Assembly (NCBI GenBank): GCA_902790635.1
Contig: CADASN010000002.1
Location: forward strand, 62,001-126,000
Direction of reading: 5' to 3'
DNA length: 64,000 nucleotides
From: an uncultured Bacteroidia bacterium
GTDB taxonomy: Bacteria > Bacteroidota > Bacteroidia > Bacteroidales > UBA932
In this document: in pieces, positions 48,682-58,288 of the stretch
Numbering within the stretch: position 1 is the first letter of the stretch
Layout: the number at the start of each line of letters is the position of its first letter
Notes under the pieces: generated by a model
What the model was told of the DNA's origin: nothing
Seen by the model: the letters and a program-made list of their open reading frames with translations, nothing else
Databases searched by the model: none
Translations under genes and position numbers: made by a program

Positions 48682-51065
48682 TGAAAAAAGCCCTTCTCTC
48701 CCTCTTTATCCTGCTGGCCGGCTTCGCGGCGCTGCCTGCGCAGGACCGGCTCTATGCCGACGAGTTCCCCATCGGGGACGTGACGCTGCTGGACGGACCG
48801 CTCAAGCATGCGCGCGAACTGAACATCCGGACCCTGCTGCAGTATGACTGTGACCGCCTGCTGGCGCCGTACCGCAAGGAAGCGGGCCTGGAGCCCAAGG
48901 CACCGTCCTATCCCAACTGGGACGGCTTGGACGGGCATGTAGCCGGGCACTACCTGAGCGCGATGGCCATCAATGCCGCCACCGGCGATGAGGAATGCCG
49001 CCGGCGAATGGAATACATGTTGTCCGAACTGCAGCTGGTCGCCGACACCAACACGCGTGAGCACCCGGACTGGGGGCTCGACTACGTGGGCGGCTTCCCC
49101 GGGAGCGCGGAGTTGTGGACCGATTTCAAGGCGGGGGAGTTCCGCCGCTATTTCGCCGCCTGGGCGCCGTTCTACAACCTCCACAAGATGTTCGCCGGCC
49201 TGCGCGATGCATGGGTGTACTGCGGCAGCGAGCAGGCACGCGACCTTTTCCTGCGCTTCTGCGACTGGGCCATCCGGATTACCGCCGGCCTCTCCGACGA
49301 ACAGATGGAGGAGATGCTGCGCAACGAGCACGGCGGCATGAACGAGGTGCTCGCGGACGCGTATGCCGTCAGCGGGGATCCCAAGTACCTGGAATGCGCC
49401 CGCCGTTTCTCCCACAAGCTCCTGCTGGACGCAATGCGCGACCACAACGATATCCTGGACAACATGCACGCCAATACGCAGGTGCCCAAGGCGGTCGGCT
49501 TCACGCGCATTGCGGAGCTGGACGGCGATGCCGGCTATCTGGAGGCGGGGCGCTGGTTCTGGGAGAATGTGAGCGGCAGCCGGAGCCTGGCTTTCGGCGG
49601 CAACAGCCGCCGGGAGCATTTCCCGAGCAAGGAAGCCTGCATCGACTTCATCCGCGACATCGACGGACCGGAGTCCTGCAATACCTATAACATGCTCAAA
49701 CTGACCGAGGACCTGCACCGGCTCAGCCCGGAGGCTCGCTATGCCGAGTTCTACGAGCGGGCCCTCTTCAACCACATCCTGTCCACGCAGCATCCCGAAC
49801 ACGGGGGCTATGTGTATTTCACCTCCGCCCGGCCGCGCCACTACCGCAACTATTCTGCGCCGAACGAGGCGATGTGGTGCTGCGTGGGTACGGGGATGGA
49901 GAACCACGGCAAATACGGCCAGTTCATCTATACCCATGCCGGCCGCAACCTCTATGTCAACCTTTTCGCCGCGTCTGAGCTGAACTGGCGCGAGAAGGGC
50001 ATCACGCTGCGCCAGGAGACGGATTTCCCGTACGGGGAAGCCACCGTGCTGCGCGTCACGGAAGGACGCGGGCGCTTCGCCCTGCAGCTCCGCCGCCCGT
50101 CCTGGGTGCGCGAGGGCGGCTTCGAGGTCCGCGTCAACGGCCGCCTGAAGAGACGGGCTTCCGCCGCTCCCGCGGGTTACGTACGGATCGCCCGCCGCTG
50201 GAAGCAGGGGGATGTCGTGGAAATCCGTTTCCCGATGGCGGACCGCGTGGAGCACCTGCCCAACGTGCCGCAGTACGTGGCCCTGATGCACGGTCCCATC
50301 CTGCTGGGGCAGAAGACCGGCACGGAGGACCTCAAGGACCTGATCGCCGATGACAGCCGCTTCGGGCAGTATGCCGGCGGTACCCGGCTGCCCGTCGCGG
50401 AGGCGCCGTTCATCGTGGCGGACGATATCGACGCGATTGCGGGCACGCTGGAGCCGGTGCCCGGGGAGCCCCTGCATTTCCGCCTGACGGCGGACGTGCA
50501 CAACCGCATCGAGGGCGAACTGCAGCCTTTCTTCGAGATCCATGACGCCCGCTACATGATGTACTGGCTGGCGATGACCCCGGACGCCTACGACTCCTAC
50601 TTGGAGGAGACGGCCCGCGAGGAAGCGGCGCGCGCCGCGCTGGACGCCCGCACCCGTGACCGGGTCCAGCCGGGCGAGCAGCAGCCGGAGACGGACCACA
50701 AGATGCAGACGGACGGCTCCGTGACGGGCAACGACAACGACGTCTTCTACCGCGACGCCCGCAACGGCCGTTCCTTCAGCTACCTGATGCGCACCGGCGG
50801 CCGCGGGGGCCTGTCCGTGTTCCTGAAATACTGGGGCGTGGGCGAGTGGAAGACGCGCGAATTCGACATCTATGTGGACGGGACCCTGCTGCAATCGGTC
50901 AACAATACCGGCCGCTGGAATACTTCCGCTTTCATCACGGAGGAGTTCCCGGTACCCGACGCCCTGGTCCGCGGACGCGACGCGGTACGGATCCGCTTTG
51001 TCGCGCATCCCGGCAAGCAGACCGGCGGCATCTACGAAGTCCGCCTGGTGGATACGGAAATTTGA
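48681..51065 (+). CDS. GH127/GH146-type beta-L-arabinofuranosidase
   Basis: A 794-residue exported enzyme of the DUF1680 superfamily. The (alpha/alpha)6 domain has GLDGHVAGHYLSAMA, AFYNLHKMFAGLRDA-like sequence, EHGGMNEVLAD and NMHANTQVPK. The zinc site and nucleophile of this superfamily appear conserved: Glu331 and Cys333 (ESCNTYN) and Cys400-Cys401 (CCVGTGMENHG); a Cys thiolate is the nucleophile in characterised members. The C-terminal region (about 640-794) is an extra beta domain. The HANTQ motif leans toward GH146. In B. thetaiotaomicron a related gene also sits beside the arabinose operon. Confidence 0.92.
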   Translation: MKKALLSLFILLAGFAALPAQDRLYADEFPIGDVTLLDGPLKHARELNIRTLLQYDCDRLLAPYRKEAGLEPKAPSYPNWDGLDGHVAGHYLSAMAINAATGDEECRRRMEYMLSELQLVADTNTREHPDWGLDYVGGFPGSAELWTDFKAGEFRRYFAAWAPFYNLHKMFAGLRDAWVYCGSEQARDLFLRFCDWAIRITAGLSDEQMEEMLRNEHGGMNEVLADAYAVSGDPKYLECARRFSHKLLLDAMRDHNDILDNMHANTQVPKAVGFTRIAELDGDAGYLEAGRWFWENVSGSRSLAFGGNSRREHFPSKEACIDFIRDIDGPESCNTYNMLKLTEDLHRLSPEARYAEFYERALFNHILSTQHPEHGGYVYFTSARPRHYRNYSAPNEAMWCCVGTGMENHGKYGQFIYTHAGRNLYVNLFAASELNWREKGITLRQETDFPYGEATVLRVTEGRGRFALQLRRPSWVREGGFEVRVNGRLKRRASAAPAGYVRIARRWKQGDVVEIRFPMADRVEHLPNVPQYVALMHGPILLGQKTGTEDLKDLIADDSRFGQYAGGTRLPVAEAPFIVADDIDAIAGTLEPVPGEPLHFRLTADVHNRIEGELQPFFEIHDARYMMYWLAMTPDAYDSYLEETAREEAARAALDARTRDRVQPGEQQPETDHKMQTDGSVTGNDNDVFYRDARNGRSFSYLMRTGGRGGLSVFLKYWGVGEWKTREFDIYVDGTLLQSVNNTGRWNTSAFITEEFPVPDALVRGRDAVRIRFVAHPGKQTGGIYEVRLVDTEI

Positions 51066-51092
51066 TACATTCAAGAGAAATTGCTATCTTTA
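51061..51092 (+). promoter_or_regulatory. -33/-7 promoter of the arabinose operon
   Basis: TTTG at 51061-51064, 20-nt spacer, TATCTTTA at 51085-51092 (last base A instead of G). The box ends 6 nt before the galM ATG, so transcription would begin at or beside the start codon. The -33 element overlaps the GH127 stop. Confidence 0.5.
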
Positions 51093-51098
51093 CACGAT

Positions 51099-52181
51099 AT
51101 GAAAACTCCTAGAATCCTTCTGGTGGCGCTTTGCGCCCTGGCGGCCTTCTCCTGCACCAAGGAGGAAGGCAACCGCTTCTACAAATTGTCCAACACTTCC
51201 GGGATGGAAGTGACCGTCACCAACTTCGGCGGCCGCATCACCTCCATCGTGGTGCCCGGACGGGACGGCATCGCCCGGGACGTCGTCCTCGGTTTCGACA
51301 AGGTCGAAGACTATTATCCCGAAAACAACCAGACCGACTTCGGCGCTTCCATCGGACGCTATGCGAACCGGATCGCCCAGGGCAAGTTCACCCTGGACGG
51401 CGTGGAATACGACCTGCCGAAGAACAATTTCGGCCACTGCCTGCACGGCGGTCCGACCGGCTGGCAGTACCAGCCCTACAAGGTCGTGGAGGCCGACGCC
51501 CGCCACATCAAACTGCGGATGGATTCTCCGGACGGCGACAACAATTTCCCCGGCGCAGTCACGGCTTTCGTGACCTACACGCTGACGGACGACAACAAGA
51601 TCGATATCGCCTACGAGGCCACGACCACGGCCCCGACGATCATCAACATGACCAACCACTCCTACTTCAACCTTTCCGGTGACGCCGACAAGAGCATCTG
51701 CGACGAGGAGCTTTATATCAATGCATCCGCCTTCACGCCGGTGGACGCCACCTACATGACCACGGGCGAGATCCTGCCGGTGGAGGGGACCCCGATGGAC
51801 TTCACGGTGGCCCACAAGGTCGGTGACCGCATCGACGAATTCGATTTCGAGCAGCTCAAGAACGGCAACGGCTATGACCACAACTGGGTCCTGGACACCA
51901 ACGGAAGCCTCGACGAGGTGGCCGCCGAGCTTTATTGCCCCGAGACCGGCATCGACCTCAAGGTCTATACCGACGAGCCCGGCATCCAGGTCTATTCCGG
52001 CAATTTCCTGGACGGCACCGTGACCGGCAAGTACGGGAAGGTCTATCAGCAGCGTACCGGCATCTGCCTGGAGACCCAGCACTATCCCGACAGTCCGAAC
52101 AAGCCGCAGTGGCCGTCCGTCGTGCTGCGTCCCGGCGAGACCTACCACAGCCGCTGCATTTTCGCATTCTCCGTGAAATAA
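51099..52181 (+). CDS. galM: Aldose 1-epimerase (mutarotase) lipoprotein
   Basis: A 360-residue mutarotase with a lipoprotein signal (lipobox FSC). Family motifs: YANRIAQGKF, HCLHGGPTGW, NMTNHSYFNLSG with the catalytic His, NGNGYDHNWVLD, and C-terminal ETQHYPDSPNKPQWPSVVLRPGE with the catalytic Glu. It interconverts anomers of arabinose or other sugars, here outside the cytoplasm, to feed uptake. First gene of the arabinose operon. In Bacteroides the equivalent gene (araM) also leads the operon, ahead of the SSS transporter. Confidence 0.94.
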   Translation: MKTPRILLVALCALAAFSCTKEEGNRFYKLSNTSGMEVTVTNFGGRITSIVVPGRDGIARDVVLGFDKVEDYYPENNQTDFGASIGRYANRIAQGKFTLDGVEYDLPKNNFGHCLHGGPTGWQYQPYKVVEADARHIKLRMDSPDGDNNFPGAVTAFVTYTLTDDNKIDIAYEATTTAPTIINMTNHSYFNLSGDADKSICDEELYINASAFTPVDATYMTTGEILPVEGTPMDFTVAHKVGDRIDEFDFEQLKNGNGYDHNWVLDTNGSLDEVAAELYCPETGIDLKVYTDEPGIQVYSGNFLDGTVTGKYGKVYQQRTGICLETQHYPDSPNKPQWPSVVLRPGETYHSRCIFAFSVK

Positions 52182-52199
52182 TCCAAAACTTACGTGTAT

Positions 52200-53921
52200 A
52201 TGTTTAACATCCTGCCTCTTCAGGCTGCTGACCTGAACCGCATCTCCCTTGCATCCTGGGACTGGATCGTCATCGGAATCTTCTTCCTGGCGATGGTCTG
52301 GATCTGCTGGGACGTCTCCCGCAAGAAGAAGGAGACCTCCGGAGATTATTTCCTGAGCGGCCGTTCGGCCACGTGGATCGCCATCGGCGCGTCCATCTTT
52401 GCTTCCAACATCGGCTCCGAGCACCTCATCGGCCTGGCCGGCACCGGCGCTTCCGCCGGCATGGCGCAGGCCCACTGGGAGATCCAGGGCTGGATGATCC
52501 TCATCCTGGGCTGGGTCTTCGTCCCGTTCTATGAGCGCAGCATGGTCTATACCATGCCCGAGTTCCTCGAGAAGCGCTACAACAAGGAGAGCCGCGGCAT
52601 CCTCACCTGGCTGTCCCTCGCCAGCTATGTCCTGACCAAGGTCTCCGTGACCGTCCTCGCGGGCGGCCTCGCACTGAACACCCTGCTGGGCATCAACTTC
52701 TGGGTGGCCGCCCTGGCCCTCGTGATCATCACGGCCATCTATACCGTCATCGGCGGCATGGAGTCGGTGCTCAAGACCTCGGTCCTGCAGACGCCGATCC
52801 TGCTGGTCGGCTCGCTCGTGATTCTCTGGCTCGGCCTGCGCGAACTCGGCGGCTGGAACGAGATGATGAGCATCTGCAACGCCCAGCCGGTCAATGAATA
52901 CGGCGACACGATGACCGACCTGATGCGCAGCGGACAGGATCCGGAATTCCCCTGGTACGGCGCCCTCTTCGGCTCCGCCATCATCGGCTTCTGGTACTGG
53001 TGCACCGACCAGTTCATCGTCCAGCGTGTCCTCTCCGGCAAGAGCCAGAAGGAGTCCCGCCGCGGTACCATCTTCGGCGCCTACCTCAAGCTCCTTCCGG
53101 TGTTCCTGTTCCTGATCCCGGGCATGATCGCCTATGCACTTACCAAGACTCCGGACTCCCAGATCGGCCAGACCCTGGCCTCCGCCCTGGGCCTCCAGGC
53201 CGACGGCACCGTCTCCAATCCGGACATCGCCTTCCCGATGCTGGTCAATACCCTGCTGCCGGTAGGCCTCAAGGGGGTTGTGATCTGCGGTATCCTGGCC
53301 GCCCTGATGAGCTCCCTGGCTTCGCTGTACAACTCTTCCGCCATGCTCTATACCATCGACATCTACAAGCGCAAGCATCCTGATACCGAGGAGAAGAAGC
53401 TCGTCCGGATCGGCCGTATCGCGACGGTGGTGGTGGTCGTGCTCGGCGTGCTGTGGATCTTCGTGATCCAGCGCATGGGCAAGAGCCTGTACAACTACAT
53501 CCAGAGCGTGCAGAGCCTGCTCGCCCCGGCTATCGCAGCGGTGTTCCTGCTGGGCGTCTGCTGGAAGAAGACCTCCCCGAAGGCCGGTATGTGGACCCTC
53601 ATCGTGGGTCTGGTGCTGGGCTTCACGCGCCTGATCACCATGATCATCAACCCGGAGGCCCACAACGTGTTCACATTTATCTTCAACGAGCTGAATGTCT
53701 ATGCGTTCTGCGTCTGGATGTTCCTCTTCTGCGTGGTGCTCGCCATCGTGGTGTCGCTCCTGACCAAGAAGCCGGCCGAGGAGCAGGTCCGCGGTCTGTG
53801 CTTCGGTACGGCCACGCCTGAGCAGAAGGCAGCGACCCGTGCCTCCTGGGGCACCTGGGACATCATCCATACCTGCATCATCCTGGCCTTCACGGTCGCG
53901 TTCTATATCTACTTCTGGTAG
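52200..53921 (+). CDS. SSS-family sodium/sugar symporter, probable L-arabinose transporter
   Basis: A 573-residue inner-membrane protein with about 13-14 hydrophobic helices. SSS motifs: SGDYFLSGRSATWIAIGASIFASNIGSEHLIG-type opening, YTMPEFLEKRYN, GGMESVLKTSVLQT, FGSAIIGFWYWCTDQFIVQRVLSGKS-type segment, and ILAALMSSLASLYNSSAMLYTIDIY. Vertebrate-SGLT-like branch, sodium-coupled. Position between the mutarotase and araD matches Bacteroides AraP, so L-arabinose is the likely substrate. ATG at 52200 chosen; a GTG six bases upstream is possible. Confidence 0.93.
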   Translation: MFNILPLQAADLNRISLASWDWIVIGIFFLAMVWICWDVSRKKKETSGDYFLSGRSATWIAIGASIFASNIGSEHLIGLAGTGASAGMAQAHWEIQGWMILILGWVFVPFYERSMVYTMPEFLEKRYNKESRGILTWLSLASYVLTKVSVTVLAGGLALNTLLGINFWVAALALVIITAIYTVIGGMESVLKTSVLQTPILLVGSLVILWLGLRELGGWNEMMSICNAQPVNEYGDTMTDLMRSGQDPEFPWYGALFGSAIIGFWYWCTDQFIVQRVLSGKSQKESRRGTIFGAYLKLLPVFLFLIPGMIAYALTKTPDSQIGQTLASALGLQADGTVSNPDIAFPMLVNTLLPVGLKGVVICGILAALMSSLASLYNSSAMLYTIDIYKRKHPDTEEKKLVRIGRIATVVVVVLGVLWIFVIQRMGKSLYNYIQSVQSLLAPAIAAVFLLGVCWKKTSPKAGMWTLIVGLVLGFTRLITMIINPEAHNVFTFIFNELNVYAFCVWMFLFCVVLAIVVSLLTKKPAEEQVRGLCFGTATPEQKAATRASWGTWDIIHTCIILAFTVAFYIYFW

Positions 53922-53946
53922 AATCTGCTTCTGGTATCCCTTCCCT

Positions 53947-53991
53947 GTCATTCTGAGCGAAGCGAAGAATCTGTAAGCGAAGAATCTGTAA
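53947..53991 (+). repeat. Intergenic repeat element with 15-bp tandem duplication
   Basis: The segment GTCATTCTGAGCGAAGCGAAG followed by AATCT belongs to a short motif I recall as dispersed in intergenic regions of several phyla, including Bacteroidota. Here its end is duplicated: GCGAAGAATCTGTAA at 53962-53976 and again at 53977-53991. It fills most of the 74-nt gap between the symporter and araD and reaches to 4 nt before the araD ATG. Confidence 0.75.
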
Positions 53992-53995
53992 CGAT

Positions 53996-54727
53996 ATGTT
54001 AGAACAATTGAAAGAAACGGTGTGCCGGGCCAACCTCGACTTGGTCCGGCACGGCCTTGTCATCTTCACCTGGGGCAACGTGTCCGCCATCGACCGCGCA
54101 AGCGGCCTGGTGGTCATCAAGCCCTCGGGCGTGAGCTATGACGACATGAAGCCGTCGGACATGGTCGTCGTGGACCTGGACGGCAAGGTCGTGGAAGGCG
54201 ACCTGAATCCTTCCTCCGATACGCCGACGCACCTGGTGCTCTACAAGGCATTCCCGAACATCGGGGGCGTGGTGCATACGCATTCTACCTACGCCACCGC
54301 CTGGGCCCAGGCCGGCGTGGACATCCCCAGCCTCGGCACGACGCACGCGGACTACTTCCACGATGACATCCCCTGCACGCGCAACATGCGGCGGGCGGAA
54401 GTCTTCGGCGAATACGAGAAGGAGACCGGCAATGTCATCGTCGAGCGCTTCAAGAAGCTGAATCCCGACGATACGTCGGGCGTGCTGGTACGCAACCACG
54501 GCCCCTTCACCTGGGGCAAGGACGCCGACACCGCGGTGCACAACGCCGTGGTGCTGGAGGAGGTTGCCAAGATGGCCTCCATCTCCGTGAAGATCAACAC
54601 TTCCGTGAAACTGAACGGCATCTACATCACGAACTTCGCACCCTCGATGAACAAACTCCTCATCGAGAAGCATTACTCCCGCAAGCACGGCCCCAACGCC
54701 TACTACGGACAAAAGAAGAAAAAATAA
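53996..54727 (+). CDS. araD: L-ribulose-5-phosphate 4-epimerase
   Basis: A 243-residue cytoplasmic class II aldolase-fold enzyme converting L-ribulose 5-phosphate to D-xylulose 5-phosphate. Motifs: [38 protein letters not shown] with zinc-binding His residues, [15 protein letters not shown], and [13 protein letters not shown]. Length and motifs fit AraD. It follows the transporter across the repeat element and precedes araA by 23 nt. Confidence 0.96.
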   Translation: MLEQLKETVCRANLDLVRHGLVIFTWGNVSAIDRASGLVVIKPSGVSYDDMKPSDMVVVDLDGKVVEGDLNPSSDTPTHLVLYKAFPNIGGVVHTHSTYATAWAQAGVDIPSLGTTHADYFHDDIPCTRNMRRAEVFGEYEKETGNVIVERFKKLNPDDTSGVLVRNHGPFTWGKDADTAVHNAVVLEEVAKMASISVKINTSVKLNGIYITNFAPSMNKLLIEKHYSRKHGPNAYYGQKKKK

Positions 54728-54750
54728 CCCTCAATCTCATTAAAACTGAT

Positions 54751-56286
54751 ATGGCATTTGACAATTGCGAATTATGGTGGGTGACCGGTGCGCAGCTCCT
54801 CTACGGAGGGGATGCCGTGGTCGCCGTCGACGGACACTCCAAGGAGATGGTCGCGGGGCTGAACGCCTCCGGCAACATCCCGGTCAAGATCGTTTATAAA
54901 GGTACTGCCAACAGCAGCAAGGAAGTCGAGGCGGTGATGATGGCCGCCAACAACGAGCCGAAGTGCGTGGGCGTCATCACCTGGATGCACACCTTCTCTC
55001 CGGCCAAGATGTGGATCAAGGGCCTCCAGGCCCTGGAGAAGCCGCTGCTCCACTTCCACACCCAGTACAACGCCGAGATTCCCTGGGACCAGATCGACAT
55101 GGATTTCATGAACCTGAACCAGAGCGCCCACGGCGACATCGAGTTCGGTCATATCTGCGCCCGCATGCGCGTCCCCCGCAAGGTGGTGGTCGGCTACTGG
55201 AAGAGCCCCGAGGCCCAGCGCCGCATCGCCATCTGGGCCCGCGTGAGCGCCGCCCTGGCCGATGCCCGCAAGGTCCGCTGCCTGATGTTCGGCATGAACA
55301 TGAACAACGTGGCCGTCACGGACGGTGACCGTGTGGAGTTCGAGCAGCGGCTCGGCTATCACGTGGACTACTATCCGGTGTCCTCCCTGATGGATTACTG
55401 GAAGAAAGTCACGCCGGCGGAGGTCGATGCCCTGGTGGAGGAGTACAAGCAGCTCTATACCGTCAAGATCGACGAGACCGGTCCCGAGGTGTACTGGGAG
55501 AAAGTGCGCAACGCCGCCCGTGCGGAAATCGCCATCCGGCGCGTACTCAAGGACGAGGGCGCTACGGCCTTCACCACCAACTTCGACGACCTGGGCGACG
55601 CCGACGTGGACTCCCCGAATTTCGTCGGTTTCGACCAGATCCCCGGTCTGGCCACCCAACGCCTGATGGTAGAAGGCTATGGCTTCGGCGCCGAGGGTGA
55701 CTGGAAGACCGCCTGCCTGCAGCGCACGCTCTGGGTGATGTCCGAGGGACTTCCCGGCGGCTGCTCTTTCCTGGAAGATTACACGCTCAATTTCGCCGGA
55801 GAGAAGTCCTCCTGCCTGCAGAGCCACATGCTGGAGGTCTGCCCGATGATCGCGAGCGACAAACCCAAGCTCGAGGTCCATTTCCTCGGTATCGGTATCC
55901 GCAAGCAGCCTACGGCCCGCCTGGTGTTCACTTCCAAGACCGGCCCCGGCGCCAAGGCCACCCTGGTGGATCTCGGCAACCGCTTCCGCGTCATCGTGCA
56001 GGATGTGGACTGCATCGAGCCCAAGCCCATGCCCAAGCTCCCCGTGGCTTCCGCCCTCTGGGTCCCGCGCCCGAGCTTCGAGATCGGTGCCTGCGCCTGG
56101 ATCCTTGCCGGCGGCACACACCATTCCGCGTTCAGCTACGACATCACAGCCGAATACTGGGGCGACTTTGCCGAGTTCACCGGCGTGGAGTTCCTGCACA
56201 TCGGCAAGGACACGACCATCCACCAGTTCAAGCGCGAACTGCGGATGAACGAGGTGTACTACATGCTCAACAAGGCGCTCAAATAA
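54751..56286 (+). CDS. araA: L-arabinose isomerase
   Basis: A 511-residue cytoplasmic isomerase (L-arabinose to L-ribulose). Recognisable segments: [15 protein letters not shown] at the N-terminus, [30 protein letters not shown], then Mn-binding Glu in [11 protein letters not shown], Glu in LEDYTLNF, His in SHMLEVCP, and His in GGTHHSAFS. All expected metal ligands are present. It is followed by the FGGY kinase after 1 nt. Confidence 0.97.
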   Translation: MAFDNCELWWVTGAQLLYGGDAVVAVDGHSKEMVAGLNASGNIPVKIVYKGTANSSKEVEAVMMAANNEPKCVGVITWMHTFSPAKMWIKGLQALEKPLLHFHTQYNAEIPWDQIDMDFMNLNQSAHGDIEFGHICARMRVPRKVVVGYWKSPEAQRRIAIWARVSAALADARKVRCLMFGMNMNNVAVTDGDRVEFEQRLGYHVDYYPVSSLMDYWKKVTPAEVDALVEEYKQLYTVKIDETGPEVYWEKVRNAARAEIAIRRVLKDEGATAFTTNFDDLGDADVDSPNFVGFDQIPGLATQRLMVEGYGFGAEGDWKTACLQRTLWVMSEGLPGGCSFLEDYTLNFAGEKSSCLQSHMLEVCPMIASDKPKLEVHFLGIGIRKQPTARLVFTSKTGPGAKATLVDLGNRFRVIVQDVDCIEPKPMPKLPVASALWVPRPSFEIGACAWILAGGTHHSAFSYDITAEYWGDFAEFTGVEFLHIGKDTTIHQFKRELRMNEVYYMLNKALK

Positions 56287-56287
56287 T

Positions 56288-57880
56288 ATGGACGCAAGAC
56301 AAACCATCGAAGCCGGCAAGGCGGTCCTGGGCATCGAGTTCGGCTCCACCCGTATCAAGGCGGTGCTGGTGGACGAGAGCCATACCCCCATCGCGCAGGG
56401 CAGCTACGAATGGGAGAACCAGCTCGTGGACGGCCTGTGGACCTATAGCAAGGAGGTGATCTGGTTCGGCCTGCAGCAGTGCTACGCCGACATGCGCGCC
56501 GACGTGCGCAAACGCTATGGCGTCGAGATCGAGCATCTGGCCGCTATCGGCATCAGCGCGATGATGCACGGCTACCTGCCTTTCAACAAGGAAGGCCATC
56601 TGCTGACCCCGTTCCGCACCTGGCGCAACACCAATACCGGACCCGCCGCCGCTGAGCTGTCCAAGCTCTTCGTCTATAACATTCCGCTCCGCTGGAGCAT
56701 CTCGCACCTCTACCAGGCCATCCTCAACGAGGAGGGCCACGTGCAGGATATCGGCTTCCTGACCACCCTGGCCGGCTACATCCACTGGAAGCTGACGGGG
56801 GAGAAGGTGCTGGGAGTCGGCGACGCTTCCGGTATGCTGCCCGTGGATCCCGCCACCGGGAACTACCGTGCGGACATGATCGAGAAATTCGAGGCCCTCG
56901 TGGCGCCGAAACGTTTCCGCTGGAAGCTGCGCGACATCCTGCCGCGGGTGCTGAAGGCCGGCGAGCCGGCCGGCTGCCTGTCCGAGACGGGTGCCAAGCG
57001 CCTGGACGTCTCGGGCCACCTGCAGCCCGGCGTGCCGCTGTGCCCGCCGGAAGGCGACGCCGGGACCGGTATGGTCGCGACGAACGCAGTCCGGCCGCGT
57101 ACCGGCAATGTCTCTGCAGGCACCTCCTCTTTCTCGATGATCGTCCTGGAGAAGGAGCTGTCCAAGCCCAACGAGATGATTGACATGGTCACCACGCCGG
57201 ACGGGAATCTCGTCGCGATGGTGCACTGCAACAACTGCACGTCCGAACTCAACGCCTGGGTGAAGATGATCCGCGAGTACCGGCAGCTGCTCGGTCCGAT
57301 GGATGACAGTGAAAACATCTACGCGACGCTGTATACCCACGCCCTGGAGGGCGATCCCGACTGCGGCGGCCTGGTGGCGTTCAACTACGTTTCCGGCGAG
57401 CCGGTCACCGGCTTCGCCGAGGGGCGTCCGCTGTTCGTGCGCGGCGCGTCCGACCGTTTCACCCTCGCCAACTTCTTCCGCGCCCAGCTGTACGGCTCGA
57501 TTGCGGTGCTGAAGATCGGCAACGACGTACTCTTCCGCGACGAGCATGTCAAGGTTGACCGGATCACCGGCCACGGCGGCCTGTTCAAGACGCCGGTCGT
57601 GGGGCAGCGCTTCCTCGCCGCCGCGCTGAACTCGCCGATTTCCGTGATGGAGACCGCCGGGGAAGGCGGCGCCTGGGGCATCGCCTTGCTGGCATCCTAC
57701 CTCGTGAACAACGGCGGACAGCTCTCCCTGCCCGATTTCCTGGACAAGGTCGTCTTTGCCGGGAACACAGGTACGGAGATCGCCCCGCTTCCGCAGGATG
57801 TCGCAGGATTCGAGGCCTATCTGGCGAACTACAAGGCGGCGCTTCCCATCGAGGAGGCGGCCGTCCGCTGCAAGAAATAA
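56288..57880 (+). CDS. FGGY-family carbohydrate kinase, probable L-ribulokinase of the arabinose operon
   Basis: A 530-residue sugar kinase of the FGGY/actin-ATPase fold: N-terminal [15 protein letters not shown] phosphate loop, [50 protein letters not shown]-type region, and C-terminal [18 protein letters not shown] with [12 protein letters not shown]. It resembles the Bacteroides arabinose-operon kinase, often annotated xylulokinase-like but acting on L-ribulose, rather than E. coli AraB. Position after araA supports L-ribulose phosphorylation; xylulose cannot be ruled out. Confidence 0.9.
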   Translation: MDARQTIEAGKAVLGIEFGSTRIKAVLVDESHTPIAQGSYEWENQLVDGLWTYSKEVIWFGLQQCYADMRADVRKRYGVEIEHLAAIGISAMMHGYLPFNKEGHLLTPFRTWRNTNTGPAAAELSKLFVYNIPLRWSISHLYQAILNEEGHVQDIGFLTTLAGYIHWKLTGEKVLGVGDASGMLPVDPATGNYRADMIEKFEALVAPKRFRWKLRDILPRVLKAGEPAGCLSETGAKRLDVSGHLQPGVPLCPPEGDAGTGMVATNAVRPRTGNVSAGTSSFSMIVLEKELSKPNEMIDMVTTPDGNLVAMVHCNNCTSELNAWVKMIREYRQLLGPMDDSENIYATLYTHALEGDPDCGGLVAFNYVSGEPVTGFAEGRPLFVRGASDRFTLANFFRAQLYGSIAVLKIGNDVLFRDEHVKVDRITGHGGLFKTPVVGQRFLAAALNSPISVMETAGEGGAWGIALLASYLVNNGGQLSLPDFLDKVVFAGNTGTEIAPLPQDVAGFEAYLANYKAALPIEEAAVRCKK

Positions 57881-57886
57881 TTTGCA

Positions 57887-58288
57887 ATGGAGCTGATCTG
57901 GGACCCGCTCCGCAAAAAGAGAGTCACTGCCACACCCGAGGAACGGGTGCGGCAGTGGTTTATCGTGCAGCTCCGGGAGACCTTCGGTGTCCCGGAGCAC
58001 ATGATGATGAGCGAAGTGGGTTTCAAGTTCGGCGACAAGCCCTATCGGGCGGATATCGTGGTGTACGGGCGTGATGCCGCTCCGCTCGCCGTCGTGGAGT
58101 GCAAGCGCCCGGAAGTGGCGCTCACCCCGGCCGTCCTGGAGCAGGCCATGCGCTACAATTCCGTGCTGGGCGTGCGTTATCTGGCCGTAACTAACGGAAA
58201 AAACACGTATCTTTACAGGCTGGAAGGGGAGTGCTTCGTCCCGTGCGAGCACATCCCCCGCTATGAAGAAATGCTATGCCAACGATAA
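57887..58288 (+). CDS. HsdR N-terminal-like nuclease-fold protein
   Basis: A 133-residue stand-alone protein resembling the HSDR_N nuclease domain. The PD-(D/E)xK signature is visible: Glu near MMMSEVGFK, Asp in YRADIVVY, and VVECKRP as the ExK pair. Homologues of this size are common in Bacteroidota near holA, without restriction or modification partners, so it is not evidence of a restriction system. The function is unknown, possibly DNA maintenance. It starts 6 nt after the kinase gene and its end overlaps cca by 13 nt. Confidence 0.85.
   Translation: MELIWDPLRKKRVTATPEERVRQWFIVQLRETFGVPEHMMMSEVGFKFGDKPYRADIVVYGRDAAPLAVVECKRPEVALTPAVLEQAMRYNSVLGVRYLAVTNGKNTYLYRLEGECFVPCEHIPRYEEMLCQR

Noticed and set aside
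53962-53991. CRISPR array
   Set aside because: Only two adjacent 15-bp copies without spacers; this is a tandem duplication inside a dispersed intergenic repeat.
57887-58288. Restriction-modification system
   Set aside because: Only an isolated HsdR N-terminal-like domain is present; no helicase, HsdM or HsdS is nearby. Such stand-alone proteins are common in Bacteroidota.
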